This document shows positions 39,790 to 48,962 of a stretch of DNA of 64,000 nucleotides, piece after piece. Below the pieces are notes generated by a model. The model was not told where the DNA came from, ran no database searches, and worked only from the letters and a program-made list of their open reading frames with translations. Numbering within the stretch: position 1 is the stretch's first letter; every line of letters starts with the position of its first letter. The position numbers and the translations under genes are program-made. This DNA comes from Alicyclobacillus pomorum DSM 14955 (GTDB taxonomy: Bacteria > Bacillota > Bacilli > Alicyclobacillales > Alicyclobacillaceae), in NCBI RefSeq assembly GCF_000472905.1, contig NZ_AXAR01000005.1:155420-219419 (forward strand), read 5' to 3'.

Positions 39790-42438
39790 ATGACTGAAGA
39801 TCGAAAAACCAAACTGATGCTGATTGACGGAAACAGCATTACTTATCGCGCCTTTTTCGCGCTGCCTTCGCTGTCCAACGCGGAAGGGCAGTTTACCAAC
39901 GCCGTCTACGGCTTTACGCAAATGCTGTTACGCATGCTCCAGGATGAACAACCGACACACGTAGCGGTAGCGTTTGACGCAGGAAAACAGACGTTTCGCC
40001 ACGCTGTGTATGAAGAATACAAGGGTACGCGGCAGAAGACGCCGAGTGAGCTTTCTGAACAATTTCCGCTCGTCAAGGACGTCCTCGCCGCCTTTGGCAT
40101 TCCAGCGCTCGAACTAGGGAACTACGAGGCGGACGACATCATTGGGACGTTGTCGCGTCTGGCAGACGCGGCGGGGATACAGACGCTGATTGTTTCCGGG
40201 GACAAGGACCTGTTGCAATTGGTGTCCGATAACGTACATGCGGCCTTGACGCGAAAGGGCATTACGGAAGTCGATTACTACACGCCCAAAGGTGTGCATG
40301 AGCGTTTCGGGCTGACCCCGCAACAAATCATCGACTTGAAGGGACTCATGGGAGATTCCTCGGACAACATCCCTGGCGTTCCAGGGATTGGTGAAAAGAC
40401 AGCCATCAAACTGTTGAAAGCCTACCCGAGTGTCGAAGAGGTGCTTTCTCATATTGAGGAGATCTCTGGCGCTAAGCTGAAGGAACGGTTGACAACGTAC
40501 AAAGATCAGGCCATCATGTCCAAACAACTCGCGACCATTCACCGCAACGTGCCGCTTGAGTGGACACTGGACGACCTTCAATATCATGGGTACGACTCGG
40601 AAGCGGTCCGCAAAGTGTTCCAGAAACTCGGATTCAAATCGTTGTTGGATAAGGTCGCTGATGGAGATGACACTGCCGTTGCCGACGCGGCTGTGGCGGT
40701 TAAAGCCTCTGCTTTCCAGGATGTTGTGAACATCACGACAAAGCGGGCGTTTACAGAGTTCTGGGGTCAATTGACAGATCCCGTGGGCATTATCCCAGTC
40801 TGTGACTCGGACGACTATCACACTGCCACGCTGCTCGGGTTCGCCATTGGGACCAAGGATACCTGCGCGTACATCTCGTTTACGGGCGAACTAGAGTTTA
40901 CCGACGTGAAAGAGATCTGGTCGTCTGATTACGAGAAAGTGGTATTCGACCTGAAGCAACTGATTGTGCTTCTCGATGGACACGGTATGACCTTGCAACC
41001 CGGAGACACCTGGTTTGACGTCTTGGTGGCCGGATACCTGCTCAATCCGTCGGATGGCGAGTCCACCCTGACCGATATCGTCGAACGGGAACTGAACCGC
41101 AGAATTGTGGTACCGAAGCACGGTGAACCGGGGCGCGAAGCAGCGCTGGCGCTCCTCGCAGGTACGTTGCCGGAACTGAAGGTGCACATGGCCAATGCGC
41201 TCTCGGCGCAGGAGCTGGATGATCTCTGCTACAAGGTGGAGATACCACTCGAGTTTTGCCTCGCGCGGATGGAAGTGCTTGGATTTCACGTGAATGAGGA
41301 GAAACTGAAGGCACTCGGACGGGAACTGTCCGAGCAGCTGGAGGCGTTGACAAAACAGATTTACGAACTCGCCGGTACCGAGTTCAACATCAACTCTCCC
41401 AAGCAGCTCGGTGAAATCCTGTTTGACAAGCTTGGACTACCTGCCATGAAAAAGACGAAAACCGGGTACTCCACCAGTGCCGACGTGTTGGAGAAGCTCG
41501 CGCCATATCACGAGATTGTCGCCAAGATCCTTGAATTCAGGCAACTGGGGAAACTGCTGTCCACGTACGTGGAAGGTCTTCTCAAGGTCATTCGACCCGA
41601 GACAAAACGCGTTCACACGCGCTTCCATCAGGCGTTGACTGCCACAGGGCGGCTGTCCAGCACAGAACCGAATTTGCAGAACATCCCTATTCGAATGGAA
41701 GAGGGGCGTAAACTGCGGAAGGTGTTTGAACCCACCTATCGGGACTGGATCATCCTGTCTGCCGACTACTCGCAAATTGAATTGCGGATTCTCGCGCACC
41801 TCTCTGGGGATGAAGCGCTGATTGAGGCGTTCCGGAACGACTATGACATCCACACCAGTACCGCGGCGACTGTGTTTGGCGTACCTCTGGACGAAGTCAC
41901 GCCGACCATGCGGCGTCAGGCCAAAGCCGTGAACTTCGGGATTGTCTACGGCATCAGCGACTATGGGTTGTCGCAAAACCTCGGTATTTCGCGGGCGCAG
42001 GCCGCGAAGTTTATTGAAGACTACTTTGCCAAGTTCCCTGGTGTCGCCCGCTACATGCATGAAATCGTGGAGACGGCTCGCAAGCAGGGATATGTCACCA
42101 CGTTGCTGAATCGTCGCAGGTATTTGCCGGACATTCACAGCCGAAACTACAACGTGCGCAGCTTTGCCGAGCGCACGGCGATGAACACCCCCATTCAGGG
42201 ATCCGCCGCTGACGTGATCAAGCTCGCCATGGTGCATATTGACGAAGCGCTGCGTACGAGCGACCTGAAAGCTCGGATGTTGTTGCAGGTTCACGACGAA
42301 TTGATCTTTGAATGCCCAGAAGTTGAACTCGAAGCACTCTCTGACCTCGTGCGGGAAAACATGGAAAATGCCGTCACGTTGAATGTGCCCTTGAAGGTAG
42401 ACATCAACGCTGGGCCGACGTGGTACGATGCGAAGTAG
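39790..42438 (+). CDS. polA: DNA polymerase I
   Basis: 882 residues. The N-terminal 5'-3' exonuclease (LMLIDGNSITYRAFF and later GLMGDSSDNIPG) is intact. The middle 3'-5' exonuclease-like domain lacks an obvious full set of acidic residues and is probably inactive, as in Bacillus. The polymerase domain has motif A DYSQIELRILAHLSGD, motif B RRQAKAVNFGIVYG and motif C QVHDELIFE. It fills gaps and removes RNA primers. ATG at 39790 starts the conserved domain; the longer upstream frame overlaps mdh and is not used. mutM follows at once. Confidence 0.96.
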   Translation: MTEDRKTKLMLIDGNSITYRAFFALPSLSNAEGQFTNAVYGFTQMLLRMLQDEQPTHVAVAFDAGKQTFRHAVYEEYKGTRQKTPSELSEQFPLVKDVLAAFGIPALELGNYEADDIIGTLSRLADAAGIQTLIVSGDKDLLQLVSDNVHAALTRKGITEVDYYTPKGVHERFGLTPQQIIDLKGLMGDSSDNIPGVPGIGEKTAIKLLKAYPSVEEVLSHIEEISGAKLKERLTTYKDQAIMSKQLATIHRNVPLEWTLDDLQYHGYDSEAVRKVFQKLGFKSLLDKVADGDDTAVADAAVAVKASAFQDVVNITTKRAFTEFWGQLTDPVGIIPVCDSDDYHTATLLGFAIGTKDTCAYISFTGELEFTDVKEIWSSDYEKVVFDLKQLIVLLDGHGMTLQPGDTWFDVLVAGYLLNPSDGESTLTDIVERELNRRIVVPKHGEPGREAALALLAGTLPELKVHMANALSAQELDDLCYKVEIPLEFCLARMEVLGFHVNEEKLKALGRELSEQLEALTKQIYELAGTEFNINSPKQLGEILFDKLGLPAMKKTKTGYSTSADVLEKLAPYHEIVAKILEFRQLGKLLSTYVEGLLKVIRPETKRVHTRFHQALTATGRLSSTEPNLQNIPIRMEEGRKLRKVFEPTYRDWIILSADYSQIELRILAHLSGDEALIEAFRNDYDIHTSTAATVFGVPLDEVTPTMRRQAKAVNFGIVYGISDYGLSQNLGISRAQAAKFIEDYFAKFPGVARYMHEIVETARKQGYVTTLLNRRRYLPDIHSRNYNVRSFAERTAMNTPIQGSAADVIKLAMVHIDEALRTSDLKARMLLQVHDELIFECPEVELEALSDLVRENMENAVTLNVPLKVDINAGPTWYDAK

Positions 42439-42449
42439 GAGGCAGAACA

Positions 42450-43352
42450 TTGCCAGAGTTGCCCGAGGTTGAAAACGTACGGAGAAGTTTAGAATCCCTG
42501 GTTGTTGGCAAGACCATTCAACATGTGGACGTTCGTCTGCCGCGCATTGTCCGCACGCCTGACGACGTGCGGCAGTTTGAATTCATGCTCAGCGGTTGCA
42601 CCATCGAGGGTGTGGGCCGCCGCGGCAAGTACCTGTTGTTCGACGTTCCACCGTATACGCTGGTTTCGCACCTGCGCATGGAAGGTCAGTACCGACTCGC
42701 AGAGCGTGGCGAGGAAACGGCACCCCACACCCATGTGGTGTTCACATTTACCGACGGGACGGAGTTGCGGTATCGGGATGTCCGGCAGTTCGGCACCATG
42801 GACCTCATCGGGCCAGGTGAACCGCTTCCGAAAGGGTTGCAATCCCTTGGGTTGGAACCGTTCGATCCACAGCTGGACCCACACACGCTCTACCAACGCA
42901 TTCACCACCGCACCGCGCCCATCAAAGCCGTACTGTTGGACCAAAGCGTCCTCGCCGGACTCGGTAACATCTACGTCGACGAGGCGTTGTTTCGCGCCGG
43001 TATTCATCCTGAGCGTCCCGCCAACCGCCTGACCAAGGCGCAGTGCGAACGCTTGCTTGGGGTCATCCGGGATGTGTTGCAGGAGGCGATTGACGCGGGC
43101 GGATCGTCCATTAAATCGTACGTGAACGGGTACGGCCGGCACGGCGCTTTCCAAATGGCATTGAACGTCTACGGACGAGACGGCGAACCGTGCCGAGTGT
43201 GTGGAACAGAGATTGTCAAACTTCGCGTGGCCGGGCGTGGGACTCACGTCTGTCCCGTCTGTCAGATGCGCCCTCGCAAGCGTAGGACATCGCACAAGAC
43301 AAGAAATGGTACACTGCTGCGAACAACAGGGGAGAAGGAGTTTGAAGCGTGA
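42450..43352 (+). CDS. mutM: Formamidopyrimidine-DNA glycosylase (Fpg/MutM)
   Basis: A 300-residue repair enzyme removing oxidised purines such as 8-oxoguanine. After the TTG start the chain begins PELPEVE, whose N-terminal Pro is the nucleophile once Met is removed; this fixes the start. Lys57 lies in GRRGKYLLF. The C-terminal zinc finger uses CRVC and CPVC (about 248-271). About 25 extra residues follow the finger. GGAGG lies seven bases before TTG. It is placed 11 bases after polA and overlaps coaE. Confidence 0.96.
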   Translation: MPELPEVENVRRSLESLVVGKTIQHVDVRLPRIVRTPDDVRQFEFMLSGCTIEGVGRRGKYLLFDVPPYTLVSHLRMEGQYRLAERGEETAPHTHVVFTFTDGTELRYRDVRQFGTMDLIGPGEPLPKGLQSLGLEPFDPQLDPHTLYQRIHHRTAPIKAVLLDQSVLAGLGNIYVDEALFRAGIHPERPANRLTKAQCERLLGVIRDVLQEAIDAGGSSIKSYVNGYGRHGAFQMALNVYGRDGEPCRVCGTEIVKLRVAGRGTHVCPVCQMRPRKRRTSHKTRNGTLLRTTGEKEFEA

Positions 43353-43966
43353 GCGTGATTGTTGGACTCACAGGCGGCATTGCAACGGGGAAAAGTACTG
43401 TGACCAAAATGCTTCGCGACCTAGGCGCGTACGTCGTGGATGCAGATGTCTGGGCGAGACGCGTGGTGGAACCTGGTTCACGTGGCTTAAAGGAGATTGT
43501 GGAATCGTTTGGCGAGAACGTCTTGAATCCCGACGGGACGCTGAATCGACAAGCGCTTGGAGCCATTGTGTTTCACGACGCCCAAGCGCGCCAGCGGTTG
43601 AATGCCATCACCCATCCGAAAGTAAGGGAAGGAATGAAGCAGGAAACGGCAGAATACGTTCGTACGCATCCTGGCGAGCCCGTGGTGTGGGACGTGCCCT
43701 TGCTCTTTGAGGGGGAGACACATCGTCTGGTCGATACCACCATCCTCGTGTATGTCGACGAGGCTACACAACTGGCTCGTTTGATGGCACGTGACGGGCT
43801 CACCGAACAGGATGCCACTGCGAGAATCCGAGCGCAGATGCCGATTGAAGACAAGCGAAAACTTGCCGATTACATCATTGACAATCGAGGAACAACCGAA
43901 CAGACCAGAGAGCAGGTGGCACGTATATGGCAAATCCTCCGCAGTCAAGCAGTGGATCAGCATTGA
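43349..43966 (+). CDS. coaE: Dephospho-CoA kinase
   Basis: A 205-residue last enzyme of coenzyme A synthesis, phosphorylating the 3'-OH of dephospho-CoA. The P-loop is GLTGGIATGKST (6-17); the lid and CoA-binding segments VWDVPLLFEG and TRHPxV-like THPKVREGM are present. GTG overlaps the mutM stop by four bases, so the genes are coupled. Its 3' end overlaps the transglycosylase gene by 40 bases. Confidence 0.95.
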   Translation: MSVIVGLTGGIATGKSTVTKMLRDLGAYVVDADVWARRVVEPGSRGLKEIVESFGENVLNPDGTLNRQALGAIVFHDAQARQRLNAITHPKVREGMKQETAEYVRTHPGEPVVWDVPLLFEGETHRLVDTTILVYVDEATQLARLMARDGLTEQDATARIRAQMPIEDKRKLADYIIDNRGTTEQTREQVARIWQILRSQAVDQH

Positions 43967-44577
43967 GAGTCTTTGTCTTGAATCGACGCGTGCTGTTGTC
44001 CATTGTACTGCTTGTCTGTGTAGTATGGCTGATAACGTCAAATACATTCTGGCGCTGGATGTATCCGATTAGCTACCAAAACACCATCCAGAGTTCAGCG
44101 TCTTCCGCCCATGTCGATCCACTCCTCGTCGCCAGCGTCATCCACGTGGAGAGCAAGTACAAGACGCAAGACGTGTCTCACGCTGGCGCCATTGGGCTCA
44201 TGCAGCTTATGCCTGACACGGCACAGTGGATTGCCGGAAAGATGTCGACCACTGGAACTTATCTTGGCTACAACGCCAGCAGTCAGAATTCTGACTTGGC
44301 CCAGCCGAATCTCAATATTCAGCTGGGTTGCTGGTACATCCGGTACCTGACAGACCAGTTCCACGGCAATCAAGTGGCTGCTATCGCTGCGTATAACGCC
44401 GGCCCCAAGCGCGTGAAGGAATGGCTTCGCGACGGCACCTGGAACGGCGAACTGCAAACCATCAACAGCATTCCGGTGGGCGAAACGCGCCACTTCGTGG
44501 ACCGCGTCTTCTACAACTACAATTTGTACAAGCGGATATACGGGCTTGACGCACAATGGCAAGATCGGTTGAAATAA
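43927..44577 (+). CDS. Membrane-anchored lytic transglycosylase
   Basis: 216 residues. One N-terminal membrane anchor (about 21-37) is followed by an SLT domain: VIHVESKY gives catalytic Glu75, GAIGLMQLMPDTA is the core motif and AAYNAGP the third motif. It cleaves peptidoglycan glycan strands outside the membrane. The same gene follows coaE in many Bacilli. ATG at 43927 lies within coaE, with AGGTGG upstream. The perfect promoter of tRNA-Leu begins 15 bases after its stop. Confidence 0.93.
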   Translation: MANPPQSSSGSALRVFVLNRRVLLSIVLLVCVVWLITSNTFWRWMYPISYQNTIQSSASSAHVDPLLVASVIHVESKYKTQDVSHAGAIGLMQLMPDTAQWIAGKMSTTGTYLGYNASSQNSDLAQPNLNIQLGCWYIRYLTDQFHGNQVAAIAAYNAGPKRVKEWLRDGTWNGELQTINSIPVGETRHFVDRVFYNYNLYKRIYGLDAQWQDRLK

Positions 44578-44592
44578 CCAAGTCGGATGAGG

Positions 44593-44621
44593 TTGACATG
44601 TCCCCCAGTCATCCGTATAAT
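44593..44621 (+). promoter_or_regulatory. Consensus promoter of tRNA-Leu
   Basis: TTGACA and TATAAT, both perfect, are separated by exactly 17 bases and stand 53 bases before the tRNA. Confidence 0.93.
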
Positions 44622-44674
44622 CAAATTCGTTGGCTGTTCGGTGGAAAGTCCTCCGTCGGGCGGTCAGCCATCAT

Positions 44675-44759
44675 GTCGGGGTGGCGGAATTGGCAGACGC
44701 GCACGTTTGAGGGGCGTGTGGGTTTTCCCGTACGGGTTCAAGTCCCGTCCTCGACACCA
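44675..44759 (+). tRNA. tRNA-Leu, anticodon GAG
   Basis: 85 bases including an encoded CCA. The acceptor arms are GTCGGGG and CCTCGAC with discriminator A. The anticodon stem is CACGT/GCGTG with loop TTGAGGG, so the anticodon is GAG and reads CUC and CUU. The long variable arm (TGGG-TTTT-CCCG) is typical of class II leucine tRNAs. The T-arm is ACGGG-TTCAAGT-CCCGT. It is transcribed alone from its own promoter and followed by a strong terminator. Confidence 0.97.
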
Positions 44760-44768
44760 AATCGAGAT

Positions 44769-44803
44769 AAAGGACCCTGGTATTTTACCAGGGTCCTTTA
44801 TCA
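44769..44803 (+). terminator. Terminator after tRNA-Leu
   Basis: AAAGGACCCTGGTA pairs perfectly with TACCAGGGTCCTTT around ATTT and is followed by ATCATATT. Confidence 0.9.
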
Positions 44804-44876
44804 TATTGTGCGGTCCACTCATGATGTTTGATATGGGGCGAAGCGGAGCGGATGCTCCACAAGCCCCGATATCGCT

Positions 44877-45563
44877 TTACTGACTTGACACGTGGTTATG
44901 ATGCCGAAACCGCAGTATCGATACCGATAAGATAAGGAAAATGAGAACGCAAATCACCGGAGCAATTGACTGTAATATCGAGCTCCAGGGGGTATTTTGG
45001 AAAATGGGATCTTCCGCAAACATGCTTCCGGCAATCCAAGCAATATAAGTGGATGCAGCGTAGATAATCCACGAGAATTTCTCCATGAGGTTTGCGATGA
45101 AATGACTCCCAACGACGAGAAATGGAATGGTGATGAGTAGGCCGACCAAAAGAACACTCATTCTTCCGTTTGCAGCACCTATCATCGCCATCGCATTGTC
45201 AAGTTCCATGCCCAAATCAGCAATCGCAATGGTTCCAATCGCTTGATACAAACTCGCTGACTGAGCAACGTTAGATGGCGTTTCTTGAGAGGATGGCTTG
45301 ATCCTATCGATTGTTAACTTGATGGCAATACACATGAACAAAAGCCCCGCGATGCTCTTTAAAATCGGGAGTTTTACGACATAAGATCCTATCGCAATAA
45401 ACACGATTAATAATAGAATGGCCATAATACTGCCAAGCACAATGGCCTTTTTTCGCAGCGAGTGGGGCAGCCTACTCGCTGCCATGGAAATGGCAAGCGC
45501 GTTGTCTCCAGACAGGATAAGGTTTATCAGTATGACGTTACAAAGAAGAATGAACCAACTCAC
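44877..45563 (-). CDS. TerC-family membrane protein, probable manganese exporter
   Basis: 228 residues with seven helices. The TerC signature Asp residues lie in LILSGDNALAI (Asp20) and ADLGMELDNAMAM. Members YceF and YkoY of B. subtilis load or export Mn2+ and lie behind yybP-ykoY riboswitches; this gene has the same kind of leader, supporting a manganese role. The GTG start has GAGGTGAG upstream. It is preceded only by its leader and is not part of a visible operon. Confidence 0.9.
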   Translation of the reverse strand: MSWFILLCNVILINLILSGDNALAISMAASRLPHSLRKKAIVLGSIMAILLLIVFIAIGSYVVKLPILKSIAGLLFMCIAIKLTIDRIKPSSQETPSNVAQSASLYQAIGTIAIADLGMELDNAMAMIGAANGRMSVLLVGLLITIPFLVVGSHFIANLMEKFSWIIYAASTYIAWIAGSMFAEDPIFQNTPWSSILQSIAPVICVLIFLILSVSILRFRHHNHVSSQ

Positions 45564-45603
45564 AGATTCTCACCTCATGATTCTTTTCGGGTATGATAAA
45601 TGC

Positions 45604-45756
45604 AAAAAACGAGACTCACAGCCCAATTTAGGGACTGTAAGTCTCGCTCATGACCGATGTTGCTCTCGGTATCATGTAAGACGCCGGGCTCAAGCCGTAT
45701 TGACGACGTTCTTATCCGCGATCCATTCTGATTCGCGGCAGCTACTCCCTTACAAT
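45604..45756 (-). promoter_or_regulatory. yybP-ykoY manganese riboswitch with terminator
   Basis: On the minus strand the aptamer reads GGGAGTAGC, then CGTCAATACGG and TTGAGCCCGG, the conserved loop sequences of the yybP-ykoY class. The basal stem TGTAAG...CTTACA encloses them. The expression platform is a long stem (GCGAGACTTACAG ... CTGTGAGTCTCG) followed by TTTTTTGC (45604-45648). Mn2+ binding normally prevents termination and switches on the exporter gene. Confidence 0.93.
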
Positions 45757-45787
45757 GCTAGCAGACGTTGTTCTGTTCGCCTCAGTT

Positions 45788-45816
45788 ATAATAGATTCCC
45801 GTCCATCCAATGTCAA
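45788..45816 (-). promoter_or_regulatory. Promoter of the riboswitch-terC transcript
   Basis: On the minus strand TTGACA (45811-45816) and TATTAT (45788-45793) are separated by 17 bases, about 35 bases before the aptamer. Confidence 0.8.
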
Positions 45817-45936
45817 GGTGTAGGCTGTACGGAGGCTCGAAACCTTTCCTTAAAGAAGTCAGCGTAACAAAGGGACAGTTTCTTTGAGCGCACGTGATCT
45901 GTTATATCTGGACTAACAAGCGGGAGGGGAAACGAG

Positions 45937-46137
45937 ATGAGTTTAAGCATCAGAACTGCGAATTTATCAGATTACTCTGCATTCTACCGTGTCGCTCATG
46001 AAGTGCATGAACATCATGTTGAAGCAATTCCTGATGTTTTTCAGAGCGTTGACGTTGTCGTCTCAGAAAATGACTTCGCTCAACTGGTACACGGCGATGA
46101 CTCCGATGTATATGTAGCGGAATGCAATGCGAGCTGA
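45937..46137 (+). pseudogene. Truncated GNAT acetyltransferase (N-terminal fragment)
   Basis: 66 residues beginning SLSIRTANLSDYSAFYRVAHEVHEHH, the typical beta1-alpha1 start of a GNAT domain, and reaching DVYVAE at the beginning of beta2-3. A normal GNAT needs about 150 residues; the acetyl-CoA-binding motif is absent and no other downstream frame continues it. GGGAGGGG still precedes the ATG. Best read as a remnant. Confidence 0.6.
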
Positions 46138-46251
46138 CACGAAGATGGTATTCGACCCAATTGTGATGGGCAGAGAAATCTGGTCGTCAAAGAGTAGTTA
46201 TACGCAAACAAATTTTCTTATTTTCCTCTGGATAGGAGTTTGATTCCTTTG

Positions 46252-46458
46252 ATGATGGTCGTATTGGCTACTGTATTTTTTCTCTTGTTTTTAAGTGGTG
46301 CTTTTCACCTATTACAGGCTGCGTGGTACCTAAGAGAAGGGACAAATCGAAACTCATTTCTTACGAAAGGTATGATTGGCATAGGTTTGATGGTCATCGC
46401 GTTGTTAGTTCCTTATATGGTGATGTTTTATATGGGGTTAAATGGGACCAATGCTTAA
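46252..46458 (+). CDS. Small membrane protein, hypothetical
   Basis: 68 residues with two hydrophobic helices (about 1-22 and 43-62) linked by a polar stretch (YLREGTNRNS). AGGAG lies 12 bases before the ATG and nine before a TTG at 46249, either of which could be the start. No known family. Confidence 0.55.
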   Translation: MMVVLATVFFLLFLSGAFHLLQAAWYLREGTNRNSFLTKGMIGIGLMVIALLVPYMVMFYMGLNGTNA

Positions 46459-46571
46459 TAAGCGCAGATATAGTGGGTGTTTGATGAATGAGTTGCACGT
46501 CCAAGGATTGCACGTTAACACCGGGACATTTTAACATTTCTGTTGAAGCCAAAGGAGCGGAGGTAGGTCGT

Positions 46572-47459
46572 ATGAATGAAGAAATCGGTTTTATTGGGCT
46601 GGGCAAGATGGGACAGCCGATGGTCATGAATTTGCTTAAAGCGGGTTTTACAGTGAAGGTCTACAATCGAACGCCAGATAAAGCAAAGGATGTTGTGGCT
46701 GCTGGTGCGCAGCAGGTGTACCGTCCATCAGATGTAGTAAAAACGGGTGGCATTGTCATCACCATGGTGGCGAACGATGAGGCACTAGAAAGCGTGGTAC
46801 ATGGAGATGACGGATTTGGTGAGAAACTGGGGCCTGGAGGTATTCATCTATCCATGAGTACCGTCTCCCCGGAGACCTCGCGTAAACTTGCAGCATATCA
46901 TTATCAGCATGGTAGCCACTATGTCGCGTCCCCTGTTTTTGGTCGCCCAGAGGCTGCTGTAGCTCAGAAACTGTTTGTGCTGTCATCAGGCCCCAGTGAA
47001 GCAAAGGAGCGAGTGAAGCCAGTGCAGGAGGCGCTGGGGCAACGTGTTTTTGACATTGGCGAAGATCCTAGCAGTGCGAATGTAATCAAGCTAGGCGGAA
47101 ATTTTATGATTATGGCAGCAATGGAGGCCATGGCCGAGTCTTTTAACCTGGCAGAGAAGAATGGGATTGACCGGAACTTGGCTGCGAAAGTGTATGCGTC
47201 CACTTTATTTAACTGTACCGTGTACCAGGGGTACGGCCAGATGATTGCCAAGAAGGTGTTTGAACCTGCAGGTTTTCAGCTGGCGCTGGGCCTCAAGGAT
47301 TGCAACCTGGTCTTAGAGGAAGCGAATGCCACGAAAACGCCAATGCCATTGGCTAGTTTATTACATGACCGTCTGCTCTCCTCTGTAGCGAAAGGTCGCG
47401 AAAATCAGGATTGGTCCGCTCTTACAATGATTGCTTCGGAAGAAGCAGGATTAGAATAG
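46572..47459 (+). CDS. 3-hydroxyisobutyrate-dehydrogenase-family oxidoreductase
   Basis: A 295-residue NAD(P)-dependent beta-hydroxyacid dehydrogenase. GFIGLGKMGQPM (6-17) is the Rossmann loop, SMSTVSPET the substrate loop, and NVIKLGGNFM holds the catalytic Lys (about 173). The family reduces or oxidises small hydroxyacids or semialdehydes (3-hydroxyisobutyrate, tartronate, glyoxylate, succinic semialdehyde). Substrate unknown. GGAGG is 11 bases before the ATG. A perfect hairpin separates it from the convergent SRPBCC gene. Confidence 0.88.
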   Translation: MNEEIGFIGLGKMGQPMVMNLLKAGFTVKVYNRTPDKAKDVVAAGAQQVYRPSDVVKTGGIVITMVANDEALESVVHGDDGFGEKLGPGGIHLSMSTVSPETSRKLAAYHYQHGSHYVASPVFGRPEAAVAQKLFVLSSGPSEAKERVKPVQEALGQRVFDIGEDPSSANVIKLGGNFMIMAAMEAMAESFNLAEKNGIDRNLAAKVYASTLFNCTVYQGYGQMIAKKVFEPAGFQLALGLKDCNLVLEEANATKTPMPLASLLHDRLLSSVAKGRENQDWSALTMIASEEAGLE

Positions 47460-47501
47460 TTCGTTTTATTGAAGGGCCGACCGTTAGCTGTCCATGTGCG
47501 A

Positions 47502-47533
47502 AGTAAGCTCCCAGGATGCCCTGGGAGCTTACT
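47502..47533. terminator. Perfect hairpin between convergent genes
   Basis: AGTAAGCTCCCAGG / CCTGGGAGCTTACT, a 14-bp perfect stem with a four-base loop, between two converging stop codons. The T-tract is weak on both sides. Confidence 0.7.
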
Positions 47534-47548
47534 GACGAGGCCAAGCGT

Positions 47549-48043
47549 TCAGGCCTTCGCCAGGTAATCGGCGAGTTGGTCCAAGGTTCCGGCAAATCCC
47601 TTCTGAACCATATCGTGTGCCGCCTCAAAGGTCTTCAGTTCCTCCTCCGTCGCGGACAGGGGAACTCCACGCATTGTGAGCGTTGTTTTACCTTCATGTT
47701 CGGCGAATGTCCAGGTATTCAGGATTTCTAGAGGCCAGGTTTGATTAAAGGGAGCCCGCACCGTATTGCCTTCTTCATCGGAAAAGGAATTGGTGAAGAC
47801 GAGCTTCTCCGGCTCCATGATTTCGCGATAGACAAATTTGCCCCACATTTCTTGGCCCTCAGGAGACCGCTGGCTGTAGTGAAAGACACCACCGGGGCGG
47901 AGATCTAACTTGGCGACATTCATCGTGTAACCTTTCGGAGCCCACCAGTGCGTCAGGTGCTCTGGCTCCGTAACTGCCTTGAATACAAGCTCGCGTGGCG
48001 CATCGAAGGTACGCGTGATAACCAGCTCGACTTGTTTAGACAT
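47549..48043 (-). CDS. SRPBCC (AHSA1-like) domain protein
   Basis: 164 residues of the START/Bet v1-like fold. The conserved segments are ITRTFDAPRELVFKAVTEPEHLTHWWAP at the start, DLRPGG(V)FHY in the middle and TLTMRGVP later. A closing helix (DMVQKGFAGTLDQLADYL) caps a hydrophobic pocket. Such proteins bind small hydrophobic ligands or assist Hsp90-like proteins; the ligand is unknown. AGGAGAGG precedes the ATG. Confidence 0.9.
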   Translation of the reverse strand: MSKQVELVITRTFDAPRELVFKAVTEPEHLTHWWAPKGYTMNVAKLDLRPGGVFHYSQRSPEGQEMWGKFVYREIMEPEKLVFTNSFSDEEGNTVRAPFNQTWPLEILNTWTFAEHEGKTTLTMRGVPLSATEEELKTFEAAHDMVQKGFAGTLDQLADYLAKA

Positions 48044-48148
48044 TTCATTCCTCTCCTTTACATTTCATGACCGTAATATACCCTGATAGGAAAATTATTG
48101 CCAATGAACATAAGAGAAATTTTGATGTGATGTTATACGCTTGTCATC

Positions 48149-48564
48149 ATGATACGAGACGGTAACGGGCAGTGGCAGTACATCGGGATGCTTGCCAAGG
48201 GGCTGGATCTGGGTGGATCATTACAAACAAGCGAAGCAACGGAAAAGTTCTTACAGTGGATGAGGCATTGAAGAAATCACTGCAATGGGATAACCAACAA
48301 GTTGAAACGATTCAGCAAGAGATGATTGACCTCGGTTACAATATATGTAAACGATTTGACGATTACAAGGTGTCTAGGAAGATTGGCATAGACGTGGGTG
48401 TAGATGCAGAGGGCAAGCTTTGGATGATTGAAGCCAACACTGGTCCTGGATGGACGCTGTTTGAGAAATTAGAGGATAGGTCCATCTACAATCGTATTAA
48501 AGCGATTCTAAGAGAATGTAAGGAAAAAGGTAAAGCTAGTCCAGAAAGTAGACACAACGAATAA
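48149..48564 (+). pseudogene. YheC/YheD-type (ATP-grasp, spore-coat-associated) remnant with frameshift
   Basis: The frame from 48149 gives IRDGNGQWQYIGMLAKG and then leaves register. The frame ending at 48564 supplies the continuation AGSGWIITNKRSNGKVL and ends with LWMIEANTGPGWTLFEKL, the family's ATP-grasp C-terminus. Joining them needs one extra G in AAGGGGCTGG near 48200. The N-terminal two thirds of a usual 360-450-residue protein are missing. YheC/YheD proteins associate with the spore coat in Bacillus. Confidence 0.65.
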
Positions 48565-48680
48565 GTAATCGGGACCCTGCATGGCTCCCCGGGACATGAT
48601 TTGCAGTCTTCCCGCACCTCTCTAAATGTGATACCCTAATTGACAAATGGTACATACCAATTGCGGAGGGGATGTACAAA

Positions 48681-48851
48681 ATGACCATCATTGTCTGTCA
48701 AGATTGTAATGACGTCGTAGACTATGTTGACGGTGAGAAAGTTGAAGTGCTGTACGGGAAATGCACAGGTTGCCAGTTACCAACGGAGCAGCAAGGTGAG
48801 GTCATCGTGCAGCACCATCTAGGTGCACACGTCAAGGTTGTAAGCGCTTAA
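48681..48851 (+). CDS. SR1P-like GapA-binding peptide (DUF2757-type)
   Basis: 56 residues starting MTIIVCQDCNDVVDYVDGEK and continuing VLYGKCTGC, with two CxxC pairs suited to a zinc knuckle. This pattern matches the B. subtilis SR1-encoded peptide SR1P (39 residues, IVCQ...VLYGKC), which binds glyceraldehyde-3-phosphate dehydrogenase GapA. The copy here has about 17 extra C-terminal residues. GGAGGGG precedes the ATG. A terminator follows 110 bases later, so the gene may sit on a dual-function small RNA. Confidence 0.65.
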   Translation: MTIIVCQDCNDVVDYVDGEKVEVLYGKCTGCQLPTEQQGEVIVQHHLGAHVKVVSA

Positions 48852-48962
48852 TTCACTCTCAAATGCTATGAGCGTAACACGACAATTGTGAATGTTTCCA
48901 TCATACAATCTCGGGATGTACCTGTAACCGACTTTCCGCTACATGATCATTTCAGTCAGACA

